Below are positions 36,906-46,051 of a stretch of 63,927 nucleotides of DNA, in pieces. Location of the stretch: assembly GCA_903826775.1 (NCBI GenBank), contig CAIKFU010000066.1, positions 1 to 63,927 of the forward strand. The letters are read 5' to 3'. A program made the position numbers and the translations under genes. A model generated the notes under the pieces. The model was given only the letters and a program-made list of their open reading frames with translations, did no database searches and was not told the origin of the DNA. The stretch's first letter is position 1, and the number at the start of each line of letters is the position of its first letter. This DNA is from an uncultured beta proteobacterium. GTDB lineage: Bacteria > Pseudomonadota > Gammaproteobacteria > Burkholderiales > Burkholderiaceae.

Positions 36906-38435
36906 TTGACTAATCAGCTAAAGCTGAAATTTTCTCAAATCTCAGCATTTTTATTTCTTATCTCCCTGGGTGTTTTATTGGCCGTATTGGCAGAAATTCC
37001 CTATGGGGGATGGCTACAAATTCCCGTTTTGTCTGTCGTATGGTGGCTGCTAATAAAAATGAATTTGCGCTCACTCAAGAATTGTTTTGCTGCTGGCCTC
37101 ATTTTCGGGGCTGGGTATTTTATATCCGCACTTTGGTGGATTTATATCAGCCTACACGATGTTGGGGGAATGAATGCCGTACTGTCCTGCACGGCTGTAG
37201 TTTTGTTGTCTAGCTATATGGCCATTTATTTTTCAATAGCTACTCTCTCAATTAGCTACTTTAAAATAAATAAACTGTCCGGACTGGTTTTATCAGCAAG
37301 CTGGGTTTTAGCAGAATACCTAAGGGGGCATATTTTTACTGGCTTCCCCTGGATGGGCTTTTCCGAAGCGCAAGTCAACGGTCCTTTTGGCGCAATCGCC
37401 CCTTACCTAGGCGGACTCGGATGTATTTTTTTCACAATTTGGACTTCGTGGCAGCTTCTTCAAGTATCCAAAAAACCTTTTTTCGCTTTCACAGGGATTG
37501 TTTGCCTTATTCTCGGGGCTCATATGCTGTCTTATTGGCATTTCACAACTCCGATTGGCAAACCCTTTTCAGTTAAGCTAATTCAAGGTAACTTTTCACC
37601 ATCATTTGTATTTATGCCCGAAGGGGCTTTGCAACAGATTCGTTTCTATAGCTTGAATCTTTCAGACACTTCTGCAGACCTAATTGTCGCCCCTGAAACC
37701 GCGTTTCCCTGGCCTACAGATAATTTACCTATCGAGACCCTCAACAAGCTTCAACAATTTGCAAATAACACTAACAGCAATTTATTATTTGGCGCAATTG
37801 GTAAACAATTAAATCCATCTGAGGTTGGTGAATTTTCGAATCGTGCCATTGGCCTAAGGCCTTCCGCCCCCGCTTTTGTTTACGACAAATCACATTTGGT
37901 GCCTTTTGGTGAATTTATCCCACCCGGATTTAATTGGTTTATTAAGTCCTTTAATGTCCCCTTAAGTAATTTTTCTCGTGGGGATAAAAATCAAGCTCCC
38001 TTCCAAATATCATTAAATGGGCAATTGCCTATTAATGCAGTTGTAACCATCTGCTATGAAGATATATTTGGCGATGAGTTAGCAACTCGGATAAGAAACA
38101 GCTCGGATGAAATTAATTTACTTATCAACATTACCAACCTCGCCTGGTTTGGGATGTCACAAGCACCTATGCAGCAATTGAGGTTATCGCAATTACGATC
38201 TCTTGAAACAGGGTTACCTTCTCTACGATCTACCAATACAGGGATTACTGCAATCCTAGGACCGGATGGCAAAGTATTAGGTCAGTTAAATCAATTCACC
38301 CAGGCAATCCTAAATCAAAATTTACAGGCATTTACAGGCAAAACCCTTTATGTTCTTTGGGGAAATACTCCTATTTTGACTTTTTCTTGTCTCATACTTT
38401 TGTTTGGTCTTTACCGGAATAGGTATTTTTTGTAA
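36906..38435 (+). CDS. lnt: Apolipoprotein N-acyltransferase
   Basis: A 509-residue inner-membrane enzyme. I place the start at TTG 36906, with GAGGG 4 bases upstream and just after the corC stop; the open frame extends back to 36774 inside corC but that part is not Lnt-like. About six helices are followed by a periplasmic nitrilase domain with the catalytic triad visible as Glu in VAPETAFPWP, Lys in YDKSHLVPFGEF and Cys in VTICYEDIFGD. It N-acylates the lipid-modified cysteine of lipoproteins. Confidence 0.93.
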   Translation: MTNQLKLKFSQISAFLFLISLGVLLAVLAEIPYGGWLQIPVLSVVWWLLIKMNLRSLKNCFAAGLIFGAGYFISALWWIYISLHDVGGMNAVLSCTAVVLLSSYMAIYFSIATLSISYFKINKLSGLVLSASWVLAEYLRGHIFTGFPWMGFSEAQVNGPFGAIAPYLGGLGCIFFTIWTSWQLLQVSKKPFFAFTGIVCLILGAHMLSYWHFTTPIGKPFSVKLIQGNFSPSFVFMPEGALQQIRFYSLNLSDTSADLIVAPETAFPWPTDNLPIETLNKLQQFANNTNSNLLFGAIGKQLNPSEVGEFSNRAIGLRPSAPAFVYDKSHLVPFGEFIPPGFNWFIKSFNVPLSNFSRGDKNQAPFQISLNGQLPINAVVTICYEDIFGDELATRIRNSSDEINLLINITNLAWFGMSQAPMQQLRLSQLRSLETGLPSLRSTNTGITAILGPDGKVLGQLNQFTQAILNQNLQAFTGKTLYVLWGNTPILTFSCLILLFGLYRNRYFL

Positions 38436-38480
38436 TAGCAGCTTCATACAGGTAAAATCTAGGGCTTAGTCGGGTTCATC

Positions 38481-39365
38481 ATGCTTACTTTTCAGCAAAT
38501 TATTCTCAAACTTCAAAACTACTGGGATCAACAAGGTTGCGCACTATTACAACCTATAGACCTTGAGGTAGGTGCTGGCACGTCCCATACTGCCACTTTT
38601 CTGCGGGCCATTGGCCCTGAGCCATGGAATGCGGCATACGTTCAACCCTCCAGAAGGCCAAAGGATGGACGATATGGTGAAAATCCAAACCGACTTCAGC
38701 ATTACTATCAATACCAAGTAGTGCTGAAACCAGCCCCTGAAAATATTTTAGAACTCTACTTGGGATCACTTTCTTCGCTCGGTCTCGATCTGAAACAAAA
38801 TGACGTGCGCTTTGTTGAGGATGACTGGGAAAATCCCACTCTTGGGGCTTGGGGCTTGGGTTGGGAAGTATGGCTAAACGGAATGGAAGTTACTCAATTT
38901 ACTTACTTCCAGCAAGTTGGCGGATTAGATTGCAAGCCTGTGCTTGGCGAAATTACCTACGGCATAGAACGCCTAGCAATGTATATCCAAAACTGCTCAA
39001 ATGTTTATGATCTGGTTTGGACTGAAGGCATTTCATATGGCGATGTTTATCATCAAAATGAAGTTGAGCAGTCTCGCTATAACTTTGAATACTCGAACAC
39101 TGAATTACTCTTTACTAATTTTGTTAACTTTGAATCTGAGGCAAAGCGTTTAATGGATGTGCCACTAGCTCTACCTGCATACGAAATGGTTTTAAAAGCA
39201 GCTCATACATTTAATTTACTCGATGCTCGTGGCGCAATTTCAGTTACAGAGCGGGCTGCTTATATTGCACGTATACGTAATTTATCTAGGTCTGTCGCAC
39301 AAGCATACTTTGAATCGCGAGAAGAGCTAGGTTTTCCTATGTGCCAACGTCAAGTTAAAGCATAA
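38481..39365 (+). CDS. glyQ: Glycyl-tRNA synthetase alpha subunit
   Basis: A 294-residue class II synthetase chain starting [25 protein letters not shown], with [32 protein letters not shown] (motif 2 region) and [14 protein letters not shown]. It forms the alpha2beta2 glycyl-tRNA synthetase with GlyS, encoded 17 bases downstream. The length is typical. Confidence 0.97.
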   Translation: MLTFQQIILKLQNYWDQQGCALLQPIDLEVGAGTSHTATFLRAIGPEPWNAAYVQPSRRPKDGRYGENPNRLQHYYQYQVVLKPAPENILELYLGSLSSLGLDLKQNDVRFVEDDWENPTLGAWGLGWEVWLNGMEVTQFTYFQQVGGLDCKPVLGEITYGIERLAMYIQNCSNVYDLVWTEGISYGDVYHQNEVEQSRYNFEYSNTELLFTNFVNFESEAKRLMDVPLALPAYEMVLKAAHTFNLLDARGAISVTERAAYIARIRNLSRSVAQAYFESREELGFPMCQRQVKA

Positions 39366-39382
39366 GCAGAACTTTATATTTT

Positions 39383-41536
39383 ATGAGCACAAAAATCCCT
39401 TTAGCCCAGTCTGATTCGTTATTAATCGAGATATTTACAGAAGAGTTGCCACCAAAATCACTAAAGAGATTGGGCGAGGCATTTCGTGATGGCATGCATG
39501 ATTCTTTGAAAGCATTTAATCTAGTTGGGCCTAATGCAAGCGTAAGCGGCTTTGCCACCCCTCGTCGACTCGGCGTTCTCATTACCGACATTTTGGACAA
39601 AGCGCCAAACTATCAAATTCGCGAAAAATTGCTTCCTGTAAGCATTGCCTTTGACCAGCATGGCAATCCAACTGCGCCATTATTAAAAAAATTAAGCGCG
39701 CTAGGTTATCCGCACGCTGATATTTCAAGTTTAGAAAAATCGGGGCAGGATAAAAATGAGACGCTTTATCTCAATACCATTGCAACTGGAGCTGAACTAC
39801 AAAAAATACTGAAGCCCGCACTGGAACAAACACTCAAAAAGTTACCAATTGCCAAAATGATGCATTACCAAATATTGCAGTCAAATGGCGACTTGATGGA
39901 TGTTGAATTCGCACGTCCAGTGCACCGTATTATTGCGTTACATGGACAAAAAATATTAGATGTTCATGCCTTAGGTATAACTGCAAGCAATGAAACCGAA
40001 GGGCATCGATTTCTGGCTCCCGGATCATTAGCAATCAATGATGCAAATCATTATGAAGCTGATCTTGAATCAAAAGCAAAAATTATTCCAAACTTCTTAA
40101 AGCGTCGGAAATTTATACAAGAGCAGCTTATAAAGGCATCCGGGCAAGATCAAGTATTAATGCCTGATGGTCTTCTTGATGAGGTAACGGCTTTGGTGGA
40201 ATGGCCTGCAATTTATGAGTGCCATTTTGACGAAGAGTTTTTAGAAGTACCCCAAGAGTGCCTCATTCTGACGATGCAAACAAATCAAAAATATTTTGCA
40301 CTTACAGATAAACAAGGGAAATTAAGGAATCGATTCTTAATCGTTTCCAATATTGACACCGACCAACCTGAAGAAATCATTTCTGGAAATGAACGCGTCG
40401 TCAGGCCAAGACTTTCAGATGCCCGCTTCTTTTTCCAACAAGATCAAAAACGCTCCCTCGCCTCTCGAGTTGCGGATCTGGGAAAAGTGATCTATCACAA
40501 CCAGCTTGGAAATCAATTAGAGCGTGCGCAAAGAGTCTCTGCAATTGCGTTTGGTATATCGCAGGCATTAATTAAATTAAACGTTCCTGTGAATGCTGAC
40601 TTGGCTAGTCGCGCTGCCGAAATTGCAAAATCCGATCTTTTAACCGATATGGTTGGTGAATTCCCAGAACTACAAGGAATTATGGGGCATTACTATGCTA
40701 TTCATGATGGGGAACATTTCGAGGTTGCTGCTGCATGCAGCGAGCATTACATGCCGCGTTTTGCAGGCGATCAATTGCCTACTACGCAAACCGGAACGAT
40801 TCTTGCGATTGCAGATAAATTAGAAACTCTTGTAGGCATCTGGGGTGTTGGTTTATCACCAACTGGAGATAAAGATCCTTATGCACTTCGTCGTCATGCC
40901 TTAGGGATCTGCCGCTTACTACTAGAGAAAAATTTTCCACTTAATTTACGCGAATTAATTGAATTGGCTCGACAACAGTTTTCTCAAAATGAAATCAGAG
41001 AGAAAGCAAAATCTAAAGACATATATGCTTTTGTAATGGACCGCCTTCGCGCCTACCTTAGAGACCAATCTGTTTCCGGAAAACCATTTACTACGGCTGA
41101 AATAGATGCCGTATTAAGTCAACAACCATCCCACATAAATGATTTAATTGAACGTCTAGCCGCTCTCAGGGAATTCAATGCTCTGCCAGAATCTGCACAA
41201 CTTTCAGCTGCCAATAAACGCATCAGCAATATCCTTAAAAAAACCACCACCCCAATCCCGACAAACTACCATAATAAAAAACTGCATGCCCCTGCTGAAC
41301 TTGCACTAGCTCAAGCACTGGAGGCCGTAGCACCAAAACTACTCAGTTCCTACGAAAATCGTCAATTCGTAGATTTTTTAAAAACCCTTGTTACTATTAG
41401 CGGACCTATTGATCAATTTTTTGCTGATGTAATGGTAATGGATCCGGATCTGGAATTAAGAGATAACCGACTTGCCCTTTTACAACAACTACACCAAAAA
41501 ATGAATTTAATTGCTGATCTTGGTAAATTAGCATGA
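39383..41536 (+). CDS. glyS: Glycyl-tRNA synthetase beta subunit
   Basis: A 717-residue beta chain with the family start LLIEIFTEELPPKSLKRLGEAF, an HD-like central region (LTDMVGEFPELQGIMGHYYA, KLETLVGIWGVGLSPTGDKDPYALRRHALGI) and an anticodon-binding C-terminus with FFADVMVMDPDLELRDNRLALL. It recognises tRNA-Gly for the GlyQ catalytic chain. The stop overlaps the gmhB start by 4 bases (ATGA). Confidence 0.97.
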   Translation: MSTKIPLAQSDSLLIEIFTEELPPKSLKRLGEAFRDGMHDSLKAFNLVGPNASVSGFATPRRLGVLITDILDKAPNYQIREKLLPVSIAFDQHGNPTAPLLKKLSALGYPHADISSLEKSGQDKNETLYLNTIATGAELQKILKPALEQTLKKLPIAKMMHYQILQSNGDLMDVEFARPVHRIIALHGQKILDVHALGITASNETEGHRFLAPGSLAINDANHYEADLESKAKIIPNFLKRRKFIQEQLIKASGQDQVLMPDGLLDEVTALVEWPAIYECHFDEEFLEVPQECLILTMQTNQKYFALTDKQGKLRNRFLIVSNIDTDQPEEIISGNERVVRPRLSDARFFFQQDQKRSLASRVADLGKVIYHNQLGNQLERAQRVSAIAFGISQALIKLNVPVNADLASRAAEIAKSDLLTDMVGEFPELQGIMGHYYAIHDGEHFEVAAACSEHYMPRFAGDQLPTTQTGTILAIADKLETLVGIWGVGLSPTGDKDPYALRRHALGICRLLLEKNFPLNLRELIELARQQFSQNEIREKAKSKDIYAFVMDRLRAYLRDQSVSGKPFTTAEIDAVLSQQPSHINDLIERLAALREFNALPESAQLSAANKRISNILKKTTTPIPTNYHNKKLHAPAELALAQALEAVAPKLLSSYENRQFVDFLKTLVTISGPIDQFFADVMVMDPDLELRDNRLALLQQLHQKMNLIADLGKLA

Positions 41537-42108
41537 CCCAAAACCCTTCTAAATTAATTATTTTGGATCGCGATGGAGTGATCAATGAAGACAGGGATGA
41601 TTATGTAAAATCGGCATCCGAATGGGTTCCATTGCCCGGTAGCTTAGAAGCCATTGCACTACTAAATAAAGCTGGCTACAAAATTGCACTAGCCACAAAC
41701 CAGTCGGGTATATCTAGGGGGTATTTCACAATCGACGAATTGAACGCTATGCACCAAAAAATGGCCGACCTGCTTAAGCCTATCGGAGGCTATATAGATA
41801 GTATTTTCTTCTGCCCTCACGTTGATACCGATGCCTGTAATTGTAGGAAGCCGTTGCCCGGTTTAATGATTAAAATTGCTAATCGCTATAACAAGATTGA
41901 AACAAAGCAACCTCTTTTAGGGGTTCCTATAGTTGGCGATTCATTACGGGACCTTCAGGCAGGAGTCACGTTGGGCGCAACACCGTACTTAGTATTAACA
42001 GGAAAGGGCAAGCTAACCCTTAAAAATGGAAACCTCCCAGCTGGCACAAGAGTTCATGAAAATTTATTAGACTTTGCCAACGCCCTTCTTCTAACCACCT
42101 CTTCTTAG
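41533..42108 (+). CDS. gmhB: D-glycero-beta-D-manno-heptose-1,7-bisphosphate 7-phosphatase
   Basis: A 191-residue HAD phosphatase. Motif I is ILDRDGVINEDRDDY (Asp12, Asp14), motif II LATNQSGISRGY, the zinc-binding loop CPHVDTDACNCRKPLPG, and motif IV VGDSLRDLQAG. It removes the 7-phosphate in ADP-heptose synthesis for the LPS core, upstream of WaaF. It is translationally coupled to glyS (ATGA) and followed at 9 bases by plsC. Confidence 0.93.
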   Translation: MTQNPSKLIILDRDGVINEDRDDYVKSASEWVPLPGSLEAIALLNKAGYKIALATNQSGISRGYFTIDELNAMHQKMADLLKPIGGYIDSIFFCPHVDTDACNCRKPLPGLMIKIANRYNKIETKQPLLGVPIVGDSLRDLQAGVTLGATPYLVLTGKGKLTLKNGNLPAGTRVHENLLDFANALLLTTSS

Positions 42109-42117
42109 AAATTAGAT

Positions 42118-42879
42118 ATGAATTGGTTACGCTCTAGCATCTTTGCTTTATTTTTATTAATCTTTACGCCAATCTGGTCGATATTGTGCATACTGGTTTT
42201 TCCATTTTTAAATCCTGAAAATAGGTATCGTTTTATTGGTCTTTGGAACAAAATCGTCATTGCTTTACTCCAACCTCTTTGCGGAATTCACTATGAAATT
42301 CGAGGGATGGAAAATATGATGAAGGCCCTTGATCAACCAATTGTAATTTTAAGCAAACATCAATCTGCATATGAAACAATTGCCTACATTGCCCTGTTGC
42401 CAAAGCAAATATGTTTTGTTTTTAAACGAGAGTTGCTATGGATTCCATTTTTTGGCTGGGCTCTTGGGTTATTAAAAATGATTCACATAAACCGTGCAAG
42501 TCGGGAAACAGCCGCTCTGTCTGTTGCATCCCAAGGACGAAACCGATTAAGTGAAGGTAAATGGATTTTAATGTTTCCGGAAGGCACCCGCACTTCAGTA
42601 GGATCTCATAAGCCCTATCGTAAAGGCGGCGCTCGTTTGGCTAGCGCAACGGGAGCCACGGTAATTCCAATTGCACATAATGCCGGTCGATGCTGGCCCA
42701 AGAATAGGTTTATAAAAAACCCTGGGGTGGTAATTTTTTCAATCGGCCCAGCAATTCCATCCGAAGGAAAAACCGGTGATCAACTGCACAAAGAGGTAGA
42801 GGAGTGGATTGAAACCGAAATGAGGATTATTGACCCAAGCGCTTATGGATTAACTAAAACTCTTGCCCACTCTAAATAA
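42118..42879 (+). CDS. plsC: 1-acyl-sn-glycerol-3-phosphate acyltransferase
   Basis: A 253-residue membrane-anchored acyltransferase with an N-terminal hydrophobic helix (SIFALFLLIFTPIWSILCILVF). The acyltransferase block I is SKHQSAYETIA; this has Glu where the canonical HX4D has Asp, which I have seen in betaproteobacterial copies. Block III is MFPEGTRTSVG. It acylates lysophosphatidate to phosphatidate. The 3' end overlaps the convergent rsmA gene by 37 bases. Confidence 0.9.
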   Translation: MNWLRSSIFALFLLIFTPIWSILCILVFPFLNPENRYRFIGLWNKIVIALLQPLCGIHYEIRGMENMMKALDQPIVILSKHQSAYETIAYIALLPKQICFVFKRELLWIPFFGWALGLLKMIHINRASRETAALSVASQGRNRLSEGKWILMFPEGTRTSVGSHKPYRKGGARLASATGATVIPIAHNAGRCWPKNRFIKNPGVVIFSIGPAIPSEGKTGDQLHKEVEEWIETEMRIIDPSAYGLTKTLAHSK

Positions 42880-43622
42880 CAACCAACTGAAATATCTTGT
42901 GCCCTAGACTTTAATTGAGCCTCACTTAAAGGAATTTTGCCTAAGTAGTCCCTTAAATTTGTACGCAACATTTTCCTTCTTTGAGAAAATGCTGCAGCCA
43001 CAAGCTTTTCCAATGCGTTCCATTCGTGATTACTCAGCATAAAATCTTTACGCGGAACCATTCTCACAACAGCAGAATTTACCTTTGGTTGAGGATCGAA
43101 AGCTTCCGGTGGAACATCTAGCACTTTCTCCATGTGATATCGCGCCTGAAGCATAACCGAGAGACGGCTGAAATCAGAACTTCCAGCAACCGCCACTAAC
43201 CTTTCAACTACCTCCGCCTGAAGCATGAAAATCTGCTCGCTGATATAGTTTGCTGCTGAAACCAGATGGAAGAGTAAAGGAGATGAAATGTTATAGGGTA
43301 AATTTCCCACTACTTTGCAAACAATACTTTCCTTTTCTCGAATTTTTGCCCACTCTAAAAAATCGAAACTTAAGGCATCCCCCTGGATAACGCGAATTCC
43401 ATCAATATTTTCCCTATTCCAGTAAGCAACAAGATCCCGATCAATCTCTAACAAATCAAGCTTATTAGTTAAAGCCCATAGCGGCCTAGTTAAAGCTCCA
43501 AGACCGGGCCCAATTTCAATTAAATGCATACCGGCTTTTGGATTTATTACTCTGATGATGGCGTGAATTATCCCGTCATCTATCAAGAAATTCTGGCCGA
43601 AACGTTTACGGGCGCGGTGCAT
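42843..43622 (-). CDS. rsmA: 16S rRNA dimethyladenosine transferase
   Basis: A 259-residue RsmA/KsgA methyltransferase. It has RKRFGQNFLIDDGII, the SAM motif IEIGPGLGALTRPL, the catalytic NLPYNISSPLLF and the QAEVVERL and FSQRRKMLRTNL segments. It dimethylates A1518 and A1519 of 16S rRNA. Its start lies 17 bases inside the end of pdxA. It is the last gene of lptD-surA-pdxA-rsmA, and its end overlaps plsC head-on. Confidence 0.96.
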   Translation of the reverse strand: MHRARKRFGQNFLIDDGIIHAIIRVINPKAGMHLIEIGPGLGALTRPLWALTNKLDLLEIDRDLVAYWNRENIDGIRVIQGDALSFDFLEWAKIREKESIVCKVVGNLPYNISSPLLFHLVSAANYISEQIFMLQAEVVERLVAVAGSSDFSRLSVMLQARYHMEKVLDVPPEAFDPQPKVNSAVVRMVPRKDFMLSNHEWNALEKLVAAAFSQRRKMLRTNLRDYLGKIPLSEAQLKSRAQDISVGCYLEWARVLVNP

Positions 43623-44613
43623 TTTGATTTCTTGCCATTTGGTAAGCCAAACGAAGGGCCTCTAACATGCTCCCTGCATTAGCCTGATCCTTGCCTGCAA
43701 TTTCTAGAGCTGTCCCATGATCAACCGAGGTACGAATAATTGGCAGACCCAAAGTGACGTTTACACCGCCCCCAAAGGTAACAAATTTAAACGGAGCCAA
43801 CCCATGGTCATGGTACATCGAAATAAATGCATCTACCTTGTCCAACACCTTAATATCAAAGATGGTATCGCCAGGATAGGGGCCGCTAACCGCAATTCCC
43901 ATACTCCTTGCGGAATTTATTGCAGGAGAAATAATTTCAATCTCTTCGTTGCCAAGATACCCCGACTCCCCTGCATGCGGGTTTAAACCTGCTACACGAA
44001 TGGTGGGGTGAGAAATAGCAAAATGGTTTTGCAAGCTTTCGTCTACAATTTTAATGACTTTCAATACAGTTTCATAATCAATGTTTTCTGACACATTCCT
44101 AAGAGGTATATGGGTAGTAACTAAAGCAACCCTTAAACTTAAATTGGCGAAATTATTCAAAATACCTGAAGGTAAAGTTGCACAAAGCAACATGACGACT
44201 TTCTCTTGATTGCACTTTTCTGCTAAATACTCAGTATGTCCTGTAAATGGGATGCCAGCTTCATTAATAACGCTTTTTTGAATTGGGGCAGTTACCATCG
44301 CATCAAAACGGCCGTTCTGACAGCCTTCAATTGCAACATCCAATACATTAAGGACATACCTTGCATTGGCAGTATTTAAAAGTCCGCTCTTGACCTTCTG
44401 GAGTAAGGGAACGTCATGCAATCGAATTCGATTCGATATCAAGGCCGTTGATAATGAATTCTTTGAAAAAAGGGCGCTATCGCCTATTATGGTAATTCTG
44501 ACGTGTGAATTTTCCTTTATAAATTCACACGCAGCCTTTAGTGATACTTCTGGACCAACTCCAGATGGCTCACCTGAGGAAATGGCTATCTCAACGAGTG
44601 GCTGGTGCGGCAT
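43606..44613 (-). CDS. pdxA: 4-hydroxythreonine-4-phosphate dehydrogenase
   Basis: A 335-residue PdxA. Metal-binding histidines lie in PFTGHTEYLAE, in ISMYHDHGLAPFKF, and near GLNPHAGESGYLG; TSVDHGTALEIAGK near the C-terminus is characteristic. It oxidises 4-hydroxythreonine-4-phosphate in vitamin B6 synthesis. The start overlaps the surA end by 23 bases and its end overlaps the rsmA start by 17 bases. Confidence 0.95.
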   Translation of the reverse strand: MPHQPLVEIAISSGEPSGVGPEVSLKAACEFIKENSHVRITIIGDSALFSKNSLSTALISNRIRLHDVPLLQKVKSGLLNTANARYVLNVLDVAIEGCQNGRFDAMVTAPIQKSVINEAGIPFTGHTEYLAEKCNQEKVVMLLCATLPSGILNNFANLSLRVALVTTHIPLRNVSENIDYETVLKVIKIVDESLQNHFAISHPTIRVAGLNPHAGESGYLGNEEIEIISPAINSARSMGIAVSGPYPGDTIFDIKVLDKVDAFISMYHDHGLAPFKFVTFGGGVNVTLGLPIIRTSVDHGTALEIAGKDQANAGSMLEALRLAYQMARNQNAPRP

Positions 44614-46051
44614 CGTCCATATTGATAACTTTTACAGTTGCACCGTCACGTAACTGACGAATCCAATCCTGATAAGCTTGATCAAACTTTCTTTCACGAA
44701 TTGCGGCACGAGCAAATTCTCGCTGCTTCTCTATAGTTAATTGGGCATCACGACGATCCACCACTTGAATTAAATGCCAGCCAAATTCGCTTTTTACTGG
44801 GTTGCTAATCTCGCCTATTTGGAGTCGATTCATGGCCTGCTCAAATTCAGGAACCAAATCTCCGGGAGACATCCATCCTAATAGGCCGCCATTTTCTGCT
44901 GAACCATCTTCGGAATACTTTTTAGCCAATTCGGCAAAATCAGCCGTCTTTGCACGAACCTGGTCGCGATACCCTTGCAACCTTCTTTCAGCATCAGCAT
45001 CAACCAATCCCGGCCTATTACGCAGCAAAATATGCCTAGCCATTGTTTGAGTGATTGTAATATTTTGAGGTGTATTTTGACCTTGCTGCTCGGGGACCTG
45101 GGCAGGCGCTTCCGCATTAGATGGCATAGGAGTGCGTCGATCCAGGACTTTTAGTACATGATACCCGGCAGGGCTTTTTATGACACTACTCGCAAGTTGT
45201 CCACCGCCAATATTTTTAACGGCTTCGTAAAATAGCTGTGGTAGACGATCTGGTGTGCGATAACCCAATTCCTGAAATTTAATTTTGGGATTCTCTTTGT
45301 TGACCAATGCTCCCAACTGCATAAAATCTATATCGCCTCTAGCCTCTTTATAAATCGCTTCAGCTTTTTTCCTTGCATCGGCTTGCTCTCCAACACCAGC
45401 ATTCGAATCTACAGGAACATAAATTTGGGCGACATCGATTTCCTCTACGCCACTACTATTGCCTGTTGAAGCAGAACGCGATGTGCCAACACTCGCCCTA
45501 CTTCGCATTCCTTCAGCAATATAATTATCAATCTCGGCATCCGATATCTTTATCTTCGATTCAACCTCTCGCTCACGAAAACGCGCCATTACTACATCGT
45601 CTCGCAACATTTGCTTATAACGCTCATATGTTGACCCTGCTGCCACTACCTTGGCACGAAATTCCGCAACACTTATTTTATTTTTTGCTGCAAGTTCAGC
45701 AATGATTCTGTCCAATTCTTTATCGCTTACGGTGATACCCTCCATTTGCGCTTCTTGCAATTGGATTTTTTCAATAATAATTCGTTCAGTTACCGATTTT
45801 CGTAATGTATCCGCATCTGGCAATTTTCCGCCTTGTTTTTGAATCACAGCAATGCGATCATCGATTTCCTTGCGAGTAACATATCCCGTATTGACAACCA
45901 CTGCAACACCATCAATATTCCGAACCTTACTACCTTCAGAATTGTTTGTGCGCACTGAATCCTGCGCAAAGGCTGTAAATCCAAATAAAAGTGTCCCAAA
46001 TATAAAAAGGCGGGTCAAAGCTTGCATTAGAGTAATCCTACTAAACATCAT
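44591..46051 (-). CDS. surA: Periplasmic chaperone/peptidyl-prolyl isomerase SurA
   Basis: A 486-residue secreted protein. A signal peptide is visible (ALTRLFIFGTLLFGFTAFAQ). The N-terminal SurA_N domain (VAVVVNTGYVTRKEIDDRI to about residue 200) is followed by two parvulin PPIase domains, one around 205-310 and the second around 335-440 (ARHILLRNRPGL to GWHLIQVVDRRD). It escorts outer-membrane proteins through the periplasm. The lptD stop overlaps its start as ATGA; a second ATG follows directly. Confidence 0.95.
   Translation of the reverse strand: MMFSRITLMQALTRLFIFGTLLFGFTAFAQDSVRTNNSEGSKVRNIDGVAVVVNTGYVTRKEIDDRIAVIQKQGGKLPDADTLRKSVTERIIIEKIQLQEAQMEGITVSDKELDRIIAELAAKNKISVAEFRAKVVAAGSTYERYKQMLRDDVVMARFREREVESKIKISDAEIDNYIAEGMRSRASVGTSRSASTGNSSGVEEIDVAQIYVPVDSNAGVGEQADARKKAEAIYKEARGDIDFMQLGALVNKENPKIKFQELGYRTPDRLPQLFYEAVKNIGGGQLASSVIKSPAGYHVLKVLDRRTPMPSNAEAPAQVPEQQGQNTPQNITITQTMARHILLRNRPGLVDADAERRLQGYRDQVRAKTADFAELAKKYSEDGSAENGGLLGWMSPGDLVPEFEQAMNRLQIGEISNPVKSEFGWHLIQVVDRRDAQLTIEKQREFARAAIRERKFDQAYQDWIRQLRDGATVKVINMDDAAPATR

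Noticed and set aside
41533..42108. HAD phosphatase as MupP (MurNAc-6-P phosphatase)
   Set aside because: The CPHVDTDACNCRKP zinc loop and length are those of GmhB.
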